Positions 50,801-62,300 of a stretch of DNA of 64,000 bases are shown in pieces. The notes beneath the pieces are model-generated. The model worked only from the letters and a program-made list of their open reading frames with translations, was not told the DNA's origin and did not search any database. Positions within the stretch are counted from its first letter, which is position 1, and each line of letters starts with the position of its first letter. Both the position numbers and the translations under genes were made by a program. Source of the stretch: Apricaphanius iberus (Eukaryota; Chordata; Actinopteri; Cyprinodontiformes; Aphaniidae); assembly GCA_028564705.1 (NCBI GenBank), contig JAPXFQ010000113.1, forward strand, positions 1,550,001-1,614,000, given 5' to 3'.

Positions 50801-52901
50801 GTTAATACTGTTTCAGCAGTAGTTACATTTTGCCTTGCAGCGTATTTCAATGACATTGCAGTGGGGGCTGTGTGCTGCAGAGTGGATCACTCTCAGAACC
50901 AGAAGAGGCTGTATATAATGACACTCGGCTGTTTAGCACCTTACCGTAGACTTGGAATTGGTAAGGAGCTCCCTTTGTGTAAAACTGCTTCATGCTGATT
51001 TTGTGTATCATTTTTGTAAATGTGAATGTTTGTATTTATACTAGGAACAAAGATGCTCAATCATGTGCTAAACATCTGCGAGAAGGACGGCACTTTTGAC
51101 AACATTTACCTGTAAGTGTCTTGCTGCAAGAAAGGTGTAGGGTGTTTCTGATGTGTGACATGCAGAGGTTATTTTTAGTGAAGACTGATATACAAGGGAT
51201 TGGGATGGATAGTTTAAGCAGCTTATCAAGAATATAAAATCTTTCCATAAAAATGAGTTCAACCAAAGGTGGCATAACCTTTTTATTCTGTTATAAATTA
51301 GCTACTTAGGGTATACGATATTGTTTATTCAGCTTAGCACTTTCTTGATTCTGGCTTGTAGCAACTGATTGTCATATTAATTTAGTATTTTAATTAAAGA
51401 AATACAGAAATCTGTGAAATGAACAAATTGAGTATCCATCTGTAATTGGACCTCAGTTTCTAAAACAAAATCCCACTCACTACAACGAGAGTAAAAACAA
51501 ATTCAACCGTTCAACCGTTTGGAACAAAAGTTGTGTTGAGAAAAATGCATTTGCCAGTATTCACTTAGACAATAATTACTGCTTTGCTTCTGACCAGCTT
51601 TGTTATTCTGATCACCATCAAGTGGGAGCCGCATTTTCATTTCTGTCAACAACTACTGTATGTCACAATAATACTTCATATACCTTTACTAAAAGGAGGC
51701 AGTTGAAAGTCCCTCACATAAGTCTTTTTTTAATTTTATTTTGTTGGTTTTAAATTCACTAAAGTGATGTAGCTGTGAAAACATTTTCTGAAGACATTGT
51801 CTATTATGCCATTCAAATTCTTTCAAGTCCTTCTACAGTTCAGTTTGGCCCTACAAGTCAAATTAAGTTAATGTTTTACGATGTCTGTATGCTAATGTGA
51901 AGTTGTGCAGTCCATCACTCATTTGGCTCAGACACTGAGAAAAAAAGAAACAAGTTACTGCTGCAGATAGCTGTACTGGAGATAAATGAAGATGAAATAT
52001 TTGGAGGGAGCCATTATTGATTAAATTAAACAATTCCACCTGTAGAGGTTTTGTACAGGCACGTATTCACACACACACACACTTTTTAAAGATAATCCAT
52101 ATCTCGTCCTTCGCCAAATTTGACTAATTGAAACCAAAAATCTGCTAAAATAAGTCTCTTCTAAGATAAATCCAAATGAAAGGTGATTTATGTTTAATAT
52201 TTTAAGACTTTTGGGTGTTCTGGGTTTAAAGTATATGGTTATATGCCCTTCAGAAAGCATCAGAGGAAGCTTTTACTCTGAGAGTCTTAAAGACAGCCTC
52301 CTTTTTCTATTGAGGTATTTATGTAACTTGTCTTTCTGCTGCTCAGTTTATCGCTCTTTAAAATTAAGAAATGTGAGACTCACTATGTTCAAAAATAAAG
52401 AGTAAAAAAAGTATGATAGATCAGTAAGTAAAGCCAGCAGTCATTGTATTTGCCTTTTACAAGGGCTTTGTTTCCTCCCTAAAATGATATAGTGGAGACC
52501 TTTGCAGTTCATTTTAATCTGGGAACTTGTAGAAAAACTATTTATTTTTATTCAGTAAAAAATTTTGTATTGTATATTAGTGATCTAAGACTAAACCTCC
52601 ATCTTTAGCAAATATTATGTCTTATTATTATTATTTGTTCTAAAACATTATTCCTTGCAAAGTGGTACTTACATTTTTGGCAATTCCTCCAAATGTGCTA
52701 ACAGCGTGTCTCTCTTTCCACAGTCATGTGCAGATCAGCAACGAGTCAGCTATCGACTTTTACCAGAAGTTTGGCTTTGAGATAATCGAGACAAAGAAGA
52801 ATTACTACAAGAGGATAGAACCTGCAGACGCACATGTGCTGCAGAAGAGCCTGCGTAGTCCATGTGCGCCACCCAGTGGAGAGCTTCAGAAAGTAGAGTA
52901 G
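47821..52901 (+). CDS. naa50: N-alpha-acetyltransferase 50 (NatE catalytic subunit)
   Basis: A GNAT-fold enzyme that transfers acetyl from acetyl-CoA to protein N-termini beginning with Met. In animals it binds the NatA complex and supports sister-chromatid cohesion (family knowledge). Exons: 47821-47828, 48866-49002, 50841-50960, 51045-51111, 52724-52901; phases are consistent and the total is 510 nt, or 169 residues plus TAG, equal to the human protein. Seen: start MKGSRIELGDVTPHNIKQLK, substrate-loop region FPVSYNDKFYKDVLEVGE, the acetyl-CoA-binding signature RRLGIGTKML (exons 3-4; R/Q-x-x-G-x-G/A), ICEKDGTFDNIYLHVQISNE, and SAIDFYQKFGFEIIETKKNY. Exon 1 codes for only two and two-thirds codons. 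The extreme C-terminus differs from the mammalian tail, as expected for a variable end. The gene is divergent from atp6v1a. Confidence 0.97.
47829..48865 (+). other. naa50 intron 1
   Basis: Starts GTGAGT, ends TTCCAG. Its 5' part is CpG-containing promoter-proximal sequence; a CACGTGAC E-box lies at 48469-48476. No repeat recognised. Confidence 0.6.
49110..49800 (-). mobile_element. Tc1-like transposase relic (catalytic region)
   Basis: On the minus strand, broken frames read DLNFHQDWVAANTAKGTKSW and NNHSYKMLDWPTNWPDLNPV, the region of Tc1 transposases that carries the last two acidic residues of the DDE triad (QD-x-APAHT and DWP-x-NSPDLNPIE in intact family members). Several stops and shifts are present; inactive. 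It lies in naa50 intron 2. Confidence 0.75.
49861..50161. mobile_element. hAT-like MITE with 8-bp TSD (301 bp)
   Basis: Ends TAGGGCTGTACCGATATTGG and, in reverse complement, TAGGGATGCACCGATACCAA. Flanking octamers gatatgag (49853-49860) and gatttgag (50162-50169) agree at 7 of 8. Lies directly beside the Tc1-like relic in naa50 intron 2. Confidence 0.85.
50360..50735. mobile_element. Possible decayed hAT-like element
   Basis: AAAAAATCGGAAAATCGATA at one side and GATAATCGATTC / GAATCAATACCCTA at the other resemble the GAATCGATTC-rich element at 27857-28763. The left end is degraded and no duplication was found. Confidence 0.4.
51112..52723 (+). other. naa50 intron 4
   Basis: From GTAAGT to TTTCCACAG. 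AT-rich; no repeat family or extra exon recognised. Confidence 0.6.
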
Positions 52902-54165
52902 GGTCGCACACAGCTCTTTTCGGGGAGGGGGGGGAATGAAAGCGCGTGTGCCCATCGACACAGAAACAGAACTGTGACGCCCCACGGTCAACACATTCAA
53001 CAGTTTCTTCAAAAGGACGATAGAAAGAGAAAACAGTTTTCCGATATAAAAATTGCTGCATTTATTTTGCAAAGGTATTCATTATTTTAATTTTTTTTAC
53101 ATTTTTGTTTGCATATTTTATTGTTTCCTTTATTACATACGGTTATTTGATAAGTGACAGACAGCTCTATCCAGAAATATGTTTCTAATGATGAAAAGCC
53201 AGCAGTAGTAGACATGGTGACGGGGGATGGTGTTCTGTTTGCAAATCATACTGTTTTTGTGAGTTGTTTTTATGCAGTTTTCAAACCTACTGGGGACATA
53301 TCGACATTTGTGAGGAACAAAGAAGCAGTTTGAAACAGTGAAAGTGTTTGAAAGACCATTGTTTGGCTAGGCAGTGTGGAGTGTTAGGTGGAGCTGATCC
53401 GTTAAACAGACGAGACTTTTTCTCTCGCTACCTGAACCCTGTGATTCAAGGGGAGTGAGCAAGACCAGTTTGTTCATGCATCCAAATGGGAGGAGCAGAA
53501 ATGTTTCCCCTTGGTACGGATACAGGGGAGGCTGAATGGTTTGGTTGTGGTGGGAAGATGTTGGCACCACTTTTGATTTCCAGAGAATGTTTTTCCCCTA
53601 GCTTTTTAATTTAATTCCCCTAAACTGTTTTTTGTTTTTCTCCACACTTACATAGCAAATGGCTCAGAGGTTCCCCTGGGTTTACGACTAAAATTTAAAA
53701 ATGCTCGGATGTGGAGGAACCAAACTAGAAGTCGCAGTATTTGAGTGGTTCTGGAATGTACACCCCCTCACATTGACTTGTAGGGGATGTATTGATTGGC
53801 AAAACGAATTTGATTTGACATTAGCAAAATTATTTGCTTAAAGTATGTAAGTATTAATTTCTTAAATCCCTTTAGCTTCTTGTGTAGAGACTTTACAAAT
53901 AAGGATTTATTTAACCTTTCCCCATGCGGAAGCTTTTGTAATTGCACCCTCACAAGTTTTTATGCCATTCTGACAGTTTGGAAGTTTTGGTCAGATCTTA
54001 AATCTTAACCCAGAAGAAGCTCTGATCCCTCTGCATGCAAGGAGAGTTGTTCTCTCTACTGTAGTATACGCATGTTTTTGCTTTCTTTGAAGAATTTTAT
54101 CTTTTCTGGAGCTCTATATTGTAAGACTTTTTAACGTCTAAATAAAGGAATTACTATTTGCAGTA
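52902..54165 (+). other. naa50 3' UTR
   Basis: Begins after the TAG at 52899-52901. It contains a G-run (GGGGAGGGGGGGG at about 52922) and a T/A-rich segment, and ends near AATAAA. No repeat was recognised, consistent with a long native 3' UTR. Confidence 0.6.
54141..54146 (+). terminator. naa50 poly(A) signal
   Basis: AATAAA in GTCTAAATAAAGGAATTAC, about 1.24 kb after the stop and followed by T/G-rich sequence (GGTTTCTCAGTTTTGTTG), a typical downstream element. Confidence 0.65.
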
Positions 54166-54404
54166 AACGGTTTCTCAGTTTTGTTGATTTAACTTATGTT
54201 GAAAATGATATCCAGCTCACAAAGATTTACAGATCAGTCTAAAACTGAACTTATACAATTTGGTATACTTCAATGTGTTTAATGTGATAAACCCACAGGT
54301 ATGTAGTGTGGAAGGAGAAATTTAGGTAGTCCCAAAAATCTATAATAGTTGGTGTGCATTTGAAATCAGCCTCTCTCTTCTTCAATACCCTTGAATAAAA
54401 TCAT

Positions 54405-55285
54405 TTGCAGCCATGCTTTCAGATGGTGATATGCAGGACAATCCTTTTTTGAACGTTCGTCTGTTTAAACAGTTGTACACAACTAATGCCCAACCATCAT
54501 ACTGCTCGGGGAGGAGAACGTTTCTGTCTCTAAGATGGACAAGTTTTGGTCAAAAATGTGCAACTCAATCCCAGGTTTTTCACAGGACCTTGTCAAGATT
54601 TGAGCTGAAGCTGGTAAAACTGTCATCCCCAGTGAGATGTTTCCAGTACCGACATGGGCTGAAAAGCCACTCGGTGAGGAAGAAGCTGTTACTGCAAAAG
54701 AACTGTAAAAAAACGGACCGATTGCAGTTTGCAAATGTACACAGGTCTGATGAAACTATAGTAAAACTGTTTTGTCACAATGACCATCAATACATTTAAA
54801 GGAAAAAGTGGAACATCATCCCAACTGTGAAGTAGGGTGGAGGCAGCATGATGATGTGGAGCTGTTTTGGTGCCTGAGGAGCTGTTGCATTTCATAAAAT
54901 AAATGGCATCATTAAGAAAGAACATTATGTGGAAATAGTGAAGCAACACATCAGCAAGGATTTTAAAGCTAAGGTGAAAATGGGTCATCTGAATGGACAA
55001 TGACCCTCAGCATGCACACAGTGGTTAAAAAGTGGCGTGAGGACAAACAAGTAAATCTCTTGGTGTGGGCATCACAAAACCCTGGTATCAATCCTGCAGA
55101 GAATTTGTGGGGAACTCTGTAAAGGCTTGTGCGGGTGAGGCTGCCTGAAATACTGGTTTAGTTCCACCAAGAGGAATGGGTCAGAATTCTAGCAAACTAT
55201 TGTGAGAAGCTTGTGAAAGAATGCCCAAATCAGTTGACCCAAGTCATACTGTTTAAAGGTAATACTACCATATACTGAGAAAATG
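54405..55285 (+). mobile_element. Tc1-like transposon relic
   Basis: GGTGGAGGCAGCATGATGAT followed by GTGGAGCTGTTTTGG corresponds to the GGGSMMMWSCF block of Tc1-like transposases. Downstream text ATGACCCTCAGCATGCACAC and GTTAAAAAGTGGCGTGAGG matches the DNDPQHT block and its continuation. Frames are broken; inactive. Confidence 0.7.
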
Positions 55286-55679
55286 TATGTGAATTTATTT
55301 TGATCACAGTAATGAAATCTTTGAAATTATTTCTCTCATTATTGTGACATTTAGGTAGTAGAAATAATTTTGATGATTCTAACTGACTTAACAAAAGAAT
55401 TTTTTTTTGGTCTCACTTAACTCCAGACAATGAGGCAAAATGTTGATCTTTTTATTCAGTGTCCTGTTCAATGTCCTGAATTTACATAGGCCTATAAGAT
55501 GTTTACAGCAATGTAGTAGACATATTTCCTTTTTATTTTTCCTTAATATTTATTATATATTTGTATGTTTCAAAATTTTAGTTCTGAAGATTTCCTAAAT
55601 TATTGACCAAGGAGGAGGCATAAATTTCATATATACTTATACAACTCATGGAGCCGCATTAGCAGTAACTCCTTCTATC

Positions 55680-55900
55680 AGGCTTTCAGTTTTGTGATTG
55701 GTTGAGATATCTTACACTCAAAATCCCATTGGCTGTCGTTCCTGAAGGGACCGCCCCCTTCTGCACGGATTTAGGTGTATCTAGATTGTTTTGAGAGATG
55801 AGCTGAATGCTCTGCTAGCTTAGCTTCCAATGTCTAAGTTGTTACAGGAACACATATTCATCACGATGTCGAAGTTAGAGGTTGGTGGAATTCATGTTCG
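55680..55900 (+). promoter_or_regulatory. Probable usf3 promoter region
   Basis: Two inverted CCAAT boxes (GATTGGTTG near 55698 and CCATTGGCTG near 55728) and a GC-rich patch (GGGACCGCCCCCTTCTGCACGG) precede a likely non-coding first exon whose donor was not fixed. The first coding exon begins at an acceptor at 56296/56297. Confidence 0.45.
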
Positions 55901-56379
55901 TTTTGCTACGTTTTCTTACAAGGGACGTGAATTATTCCGCTTTTAATTTGCTTAATAATTATGCAGGTATCGGTAAGCTATGATAGCTGTTGGCTAACTA
56001 GCTAGTTAATTTGCTCAGGTTTTTAGCTCTCTGCTATTTAATTGACAGAACAGACGTTTGAAAGTCCCTTTTTATCGATATGATCACGTTAAAAGAGATT
56101 GCATTTAGTGTGCATTTAGTTTAATAAACCTTTTTATGCTGAAGTCTAAAGGTTGTTGAATTCAGGTTGTCAGTAAAGCTAGGTTACTCTGCACTAGCAG
56201 ATTAGCATAGCGTTGCTATGGAGGAAACCAAAAGGTAACAGAACAGTTTTTAATTAGTAGCTGCTGATGATTACAGCGTTTTCGTGTTGCTTGCAGGACG
56301 GGAAGAGACAGGACTTAAGGTCCAGTTGTTGAAGGCCTTTACTGGTACTTCCCACCGTCCAGGCAACTGTTAATACAGA

Positions 56380-59300
56380 ATGCCAGAGATGACTGAAACT
56401 CAGACACCTGGTCGAAAACCCAAGTGAGTATGCTTTTATCCACATACATGATTTGATTTGAGTTAATCGAAGCTTATTTGAAGCATTGTTACTCAAAAGT
56501 TGCATGTAATCTTTTTTTTAAACCGCAATATATCTTAATTACAGTTATCGCAGTATCAGTGTGTTTCATATTGCAATTGCAAAGGAATACTTTTCAGGAA
56601 CATGGGCAAAACATTTTCAGATAGCAGGCATTAAAGTTCTGCTTTTGAAATATATATTTAGCGTTTTTAGATGTATGTTTGGCAGGTATGACATCCAACC
56701 TGATCTGATGTTTTTAAAATCTGAAATGGCCAAGATCCTAAAACTTAGGGGAGCAGTGTCCAGCTCCATTCCTCAAGGGCTGGTGTCCAACGATTTTTAG
56801 ACGTGTCTCTGCTCCAAAACAGCTGATTGAAATGGACCAACTACTTTCTCATGGTGTCAAAATGTTCTGAAGAGGCCCGATAGTGAGTTATCACTTGTAT
56901 AAAGTGTGTTGAACCTGGGGAAAAAACGAAAAAATGCAGGATACCGTCTGAATGAGTGAACCTTGACTTTGGACACCACTGTCTGAGGGAGATGGGTTTG
57001 ATTATTGTTAAACTGATAAGGAAAGAGTGGTTAGGAAAATGTTAAATCACAATCAAGCTGTTTTCAATATTGATTCAAAAATAATATTGCAATGTCATGT
57101 TTTCCTAATGTTGGACAGTCCTAATCTTAAAAAAATTAGGTTTACAGCTTCATCCCTTGTACTTTCCAGAAACAGATGAATATAGTTTTGTTTGAAGGAA
57201 AAATGAGTTAGACAATGGTGCATGATCAGATATTGGTTTATGGAGAGTTAATAGAGATTTGATTTAGTAAAAATTTACCTTTTCCAATAAAAGTAATAAG
57301 GTTGCTGTTTTTATAGAGGATATTATAAACTCTGTTCCTTCTGCTTATCAATTTGAGTTCCTCCTGACTCTAAATTTGGCCTTAATCTATTTTGCATTAC
57401 TATGGGGGTCTTTTTGTACCCAGGTTTAAAGCACAGGCATGAGCCTACCTGGTGATAATTTAGTCAAGAGTTGCTTTACTGGAGTTTTGATTTGTATGTG
57501 CACACTTGTGGAACTGGACTGTTGCACCTTTTTGTTCCCACAGTTTCATAAACCTGAGTAAAAAAGAATTACCAGTTTACAGCAACTTTTGCACAAACAT
57601 AAGAAGTGAATGGATAGGTTTATATATTGGATTTTATTGTTCACATAAAAGAAACAAATAATCCCATTGCTGCTAAATGATGTAACATTAGATTATAGTT
57701 ATTATAATACTATAACATAAATCATAATCTAACATCTTTTATTTTATTTTGATACGTAAATGTAAAGAATTATTTCAAATGAATGACAGTTTTAAATATT
57801 CTGCTTTGTTTAATATAGCTTTTGATCATGCTGTCTGCCTAGGTAACCATTTTAAAGTCAGCTGTTGATATCAAAACATATAAATAATGCAACGTTGTTT
57901 AGTGTAACTTTAAAACTTGACACCAAAACAAAACCGAGAGCTATCACTAAACTTTTGTTTGGGAACAAAGGTTTCTCATGCAGCAGCAGTGCAAAACGTT
58001 GCACAGGTTTGGATGTGACTACAGACTAACAATCCATTAGGACGTTACCTGTAATTTTGTAGTGCATTTAAGTTCATCTGGTATATTAGGTTTATGTCAA
58101 CTCCAAAGTGATTCAACCACAGCCATTTAAATTCCCAAAAATCTTTTTTTTTAAAGCTCATAAAAAACAACACTGAACATTTCAAGTGTTTTTTTGTTGT
58201 TTTTTTGCTCATCTGTCCATTTCTCAGTTTAGCTTGATTGAAGCGAAAGAGAAACGTTCCAAACTGTGACTTTAAAACCAAAGTGTCCAGCAAAATTTAT
58301 ACGGATTTTCATACTGACAAAGACATATCCTTTTGTCCAACTTTGGAAAAATGTACATAAAATGTTCTTATAGAAATATATTCTGTTCCTTTTAAATAAA
58401 TCAACCAAAAATAAAATCTCAAGCAGGTATGATAACCTTTCTAAACGGTCGTAATTAATTATATATTGTTTACTTTTTATAGAAAGAAGAAAAACAAAGA
58501 ATCTCACAATGCAGGTAACGTCACATCTGCTGCTATTTGCCTGTTGTCAGTTGGTTACTGTAATATTGAAATCATTGATAAAAGGTAATTTCTGTTTGCT
58601 TGTGTCTGCATGTAGTCGAAAGACACAGAAAAGAGAAAATTAATGCGGGGATTAATCGTATTGGGAATCTTCTGCCGTGTTCTCAATCACTTAAACAGGT
58701 AAGAAATGAGCTGCTATTCATTGATTTACAGTCATCCACGTGTCTATGCAGCGCACTGTGTATTTTTTATTTTAAAATAATGCTCTGTTTCCAGAGTAAG
58801 AACATGATATTGGACCAAGCTTTTCGCTACATTACTGAGCTGAAGAAACAAAATGACACACTGCTCCTGGAAGGTGGAGATAAAGTCCAAGGTAAGGTTT
58901 TCTTCTTTTATTTTTAAAAATAATCCTTTATTTCTGCCTCAGTGAGGAGATTCAAATCTATCAGCGGCAAACTGACAGGAAAACTGGAAGCTCACAGCTA
59001 CGTATAACACCTTAGCTGTGTTTGAGTTTAGGGAAGAGCAATATTAGGGGAGGTTTGCCGCTTTTGTTTGTGGGTGAAAACAACACTGCGTTGACACGAC
59101 AGGACGTGTGATCTGATCTCGTTGAAAACTATGTAGTACATATGCCCGGCCTCTAGAAGGCAGTGTTCTATGTTTTCCCCTTAATCTTATATGAGACCCC
59201 ACATAATCAGGACGCCATTGAGTCTGTAAGGTTGCAAACCGCTCAATCTAGATATACTTGGGAAGGTTTAGGATCCCTTTTTGAGTCAATAGTTTATAGA

Positions 59301-62300
59301 ACTGTCGTTTCTTGAAATTACAATCTTTCGGGTTATGTCCTTACCAGCTTTGCAAATCTAGAGACCAATTTGAGACTTGTGTGCTATTCCTTGTGAAATA
59401 ACAGAAGAGCAGTCAGATTGGATCGAAAGCAGCTGTGAACATAAATACTCAAGTCCTGCCATAGATTTCCGGTTAGGTTTCTGTCTGGACTTTAACTGGG
59501 CCATTCTAGGATGACTCACATACTTGGATCCGTGTTTAGCTCCATCCATCTTCCCGCCGCTCTTACTGGCTCTACTCTCTTTGCTGAAGAAAAGCCACCC
59601 CATAGCATGATGCTGCTACTACCATGTCTTCCCACCTCACAAAGCATTTTGCATGTAGGTCAAAAAATGAAATTTTGGTCTCGTGTGAGTTGTACAGTGG
59701 ATAAAAAACGTTTCCTACTAAATTATATGTAAAACAAAAAGACAACATGTTCAACATGGAGTAGGCTTATCCAGTCCTGCCCTTAAGATTTTGATTTATA
59801 CATTAAAAAAAGCTCTTTGCACAATTATACACTACTTGGTGTTGGACAATTAAGAATTTATTATAAAATAATAATAATAAAAAAATAACTGCGTGCTTTC
59901 TTTCTATGCAGCTGAGGAGATCCGGCGACTGCGGCGTCAGCTGGACGAATTGAGAAAAGAGAGCGCTCGCTACATCGATCTCCTCAAAGCTCACGATATT
60001 AACCTCTTGGAGGACCCGACTCTTCACTGGAAGGGAAAGCATCGCTGTGCCAAAGTGGCAAAGGTGACCCCTACCCATCAGCTCCCGAAGAGCATCGTTG
60101 TTTATTCCAACGGCAGTGTGATCGGGAAACAGGCAAGCCCAGGAAAGAAGCCCTCTGAAACAATTCAGCCACCATCTGATACCAGATTGCAAGTTAATGG
60201 AGCTCTGATGCAAGTTAATGCTTCCTCCACCACCCCTGCTCTGCTCCCAGCCTCAGCCGCCACACCCACTCAGTCAACATCAGGTCTGAGGGTGTTGGAG
60301 CAGTGTGTGGTTGAAACGCCTGCTGTTGGCCCTTCCTTGCCACCTTCTGTGTCTTACATCACCCTCCAGATCCCCGCAGCAACCACATCCCTGCTCCAGC
60401 AACCGCGGCCCGATCCCCCGCCACAGACCACTCCTTTAGTAGCTACTTCAGCCTCACAGCATCCCACCGAAAGCATTGTTCAGGCGGTCACCATACGCAC
60501 TACATCCACCCAGAGCATAACCTCAGCATCATCGGGGGGTTGCTCTTTGGCGATGCAGGACACTGCCATCAGGACTGGAAGTTACACCGCAGTTCCTGCC
60601 AGCCAAACGGTTCTTAGGGCTGGAGCTGCTGGCAGCACCCAGACCACCTGGACAACACTGCAGATGGCAGGAAACACGGTGCAACCCGTCTGCCAGAGTC
60701 TCTCCACTCCAGATGTCAGCAGTACAACCCAGGCGGTCCAGCAGATCACGGTGTGTCCTGTGGTCACCAGACCCTCTGTTAATCCTGTTCAAATACAGCT
60801 GCAGCCACATGTGCCTCTACAGCAGGCGCCCATCACAACTCACATCCCAGGGAATCCGTTCAAAAATACCCCGCAGCTACAGCCTGCAGTTCTAAACCGG
60901 ACACAGCCTGTCCTAAACCCCCAACCTCAATGTGCGGTTTTACCCCAGTCGGCCATAGTGCCGCAACCAGCCGTGATCGCTCATCCAGCTATCGTGTCAC
61001 AGCCCCAGCCTGCAGTTCTGCAGCCAGCGTCATTGGTTCCTCACCCTTCAACAGCCCTTATTCCGCAGCCCCAGCCAACCTTGGTGCCCCAGCACCAAGC
61101 TGCTGTGCTGCCCCTCCTGCAGACCATGCAGGTGCTGCAGGTCAACCCAGCTGCTGCTGCAGCATCGGGGGTAACGGCGTCTCAGAGCACAAACAATCCG
61201 AGCGTCGTCATCCTGCAGCAGGCCAGTGCCTGCCCCACACAGCAGGTTGTGAGAGAGGACATTTCTAATCCAACACCTTGCCAGCATATAGTGATCATCC
61301 AAGCCCCCAGTCAGGCTGCGCCTGCTCCTCAGAGCTCTCAGCTGAGCATCGGCCCTACTTCTCTCCCTGCTGTTTCCACTCAAACATCAACCACACCTAG
61401 TTCGGTGGCTGTCCCTCCAGTACAAAGTGTCGGGGGAAAGCAGCTTGTGCACATTCTGCCTCGTCCCACCCAGCCTGAGGTAACCCATCCACTGCAGGTC
61501 AGCCAGGGAAGCTCCTCTTCACCGGCCTCCTCAACCCCACAGACCATCACTGTGAACGGCCAGGTGTTTGCTTTAAAGCCAGTAAAAACGTCCGACAAAG
61601 TTGGCTCCCAGATTGGCCAGAGCACCCTGCAACTGGTCCAGCCCACCACGACAGAGGAGCCCACCACCAATGTGGCCCTCAACAGTTTAGGGGCCCTCAG
61701 CAGTCTGAACCAGAGCATATCTCAAGGGCTCCCTCGCTCTACCCAGAGCAGTTGTCAGCCTCCACCTTTGTCATCAGTCGGTGTCATGGCACCTGTTTCT
61801 GGAGCCCCACCTGCTCCACCTGCTCAGCAGCTACAGGTTCCATCAGGGGTAGCTGCCAGCGCTGCTAAGCCTCCAGGGAAAAAGCCTCACACAGCTGTAA
61901 ACGCAAAGAGAGCAGCAGTTAAAAGGACTAAATCTGCCAAAAAGAAAGACCTCAGGACTACACAACTTGTTTTCCCCTCTAAGTCCGCTGCTAATCCTGC
62001 TGCTGCGGGCGGAGAGAGTCAGACAGTTCAACATACAGCCTCCCAAGTTTTGCAGTCAACAACCGTTAAGCCAACATGCACCACAACTGCAGAGTCCCGA
62101 GACGCTATAAGCTGTTTAACATCACCTCAAAACACAATGACAAATGTGTGCAGCTCATCCAGCAACTCTGTAGAAAGCTCTGCCTGTGGATCTCATGGTG
62201 ACTCGGCCGCACCAAAGGCTGTCGGTGAAACGGCCGCCAAGCCATTGATTGTTTCACCAGTTGAGACTAAAACTACTCCAGTTCCTGGCAGTAGCTCTGC

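Noticed and set aside
59803..60213. 136-codon minus-strand open frame
   Set aside because: Antisense to the usf3 giant exon; no matching family.
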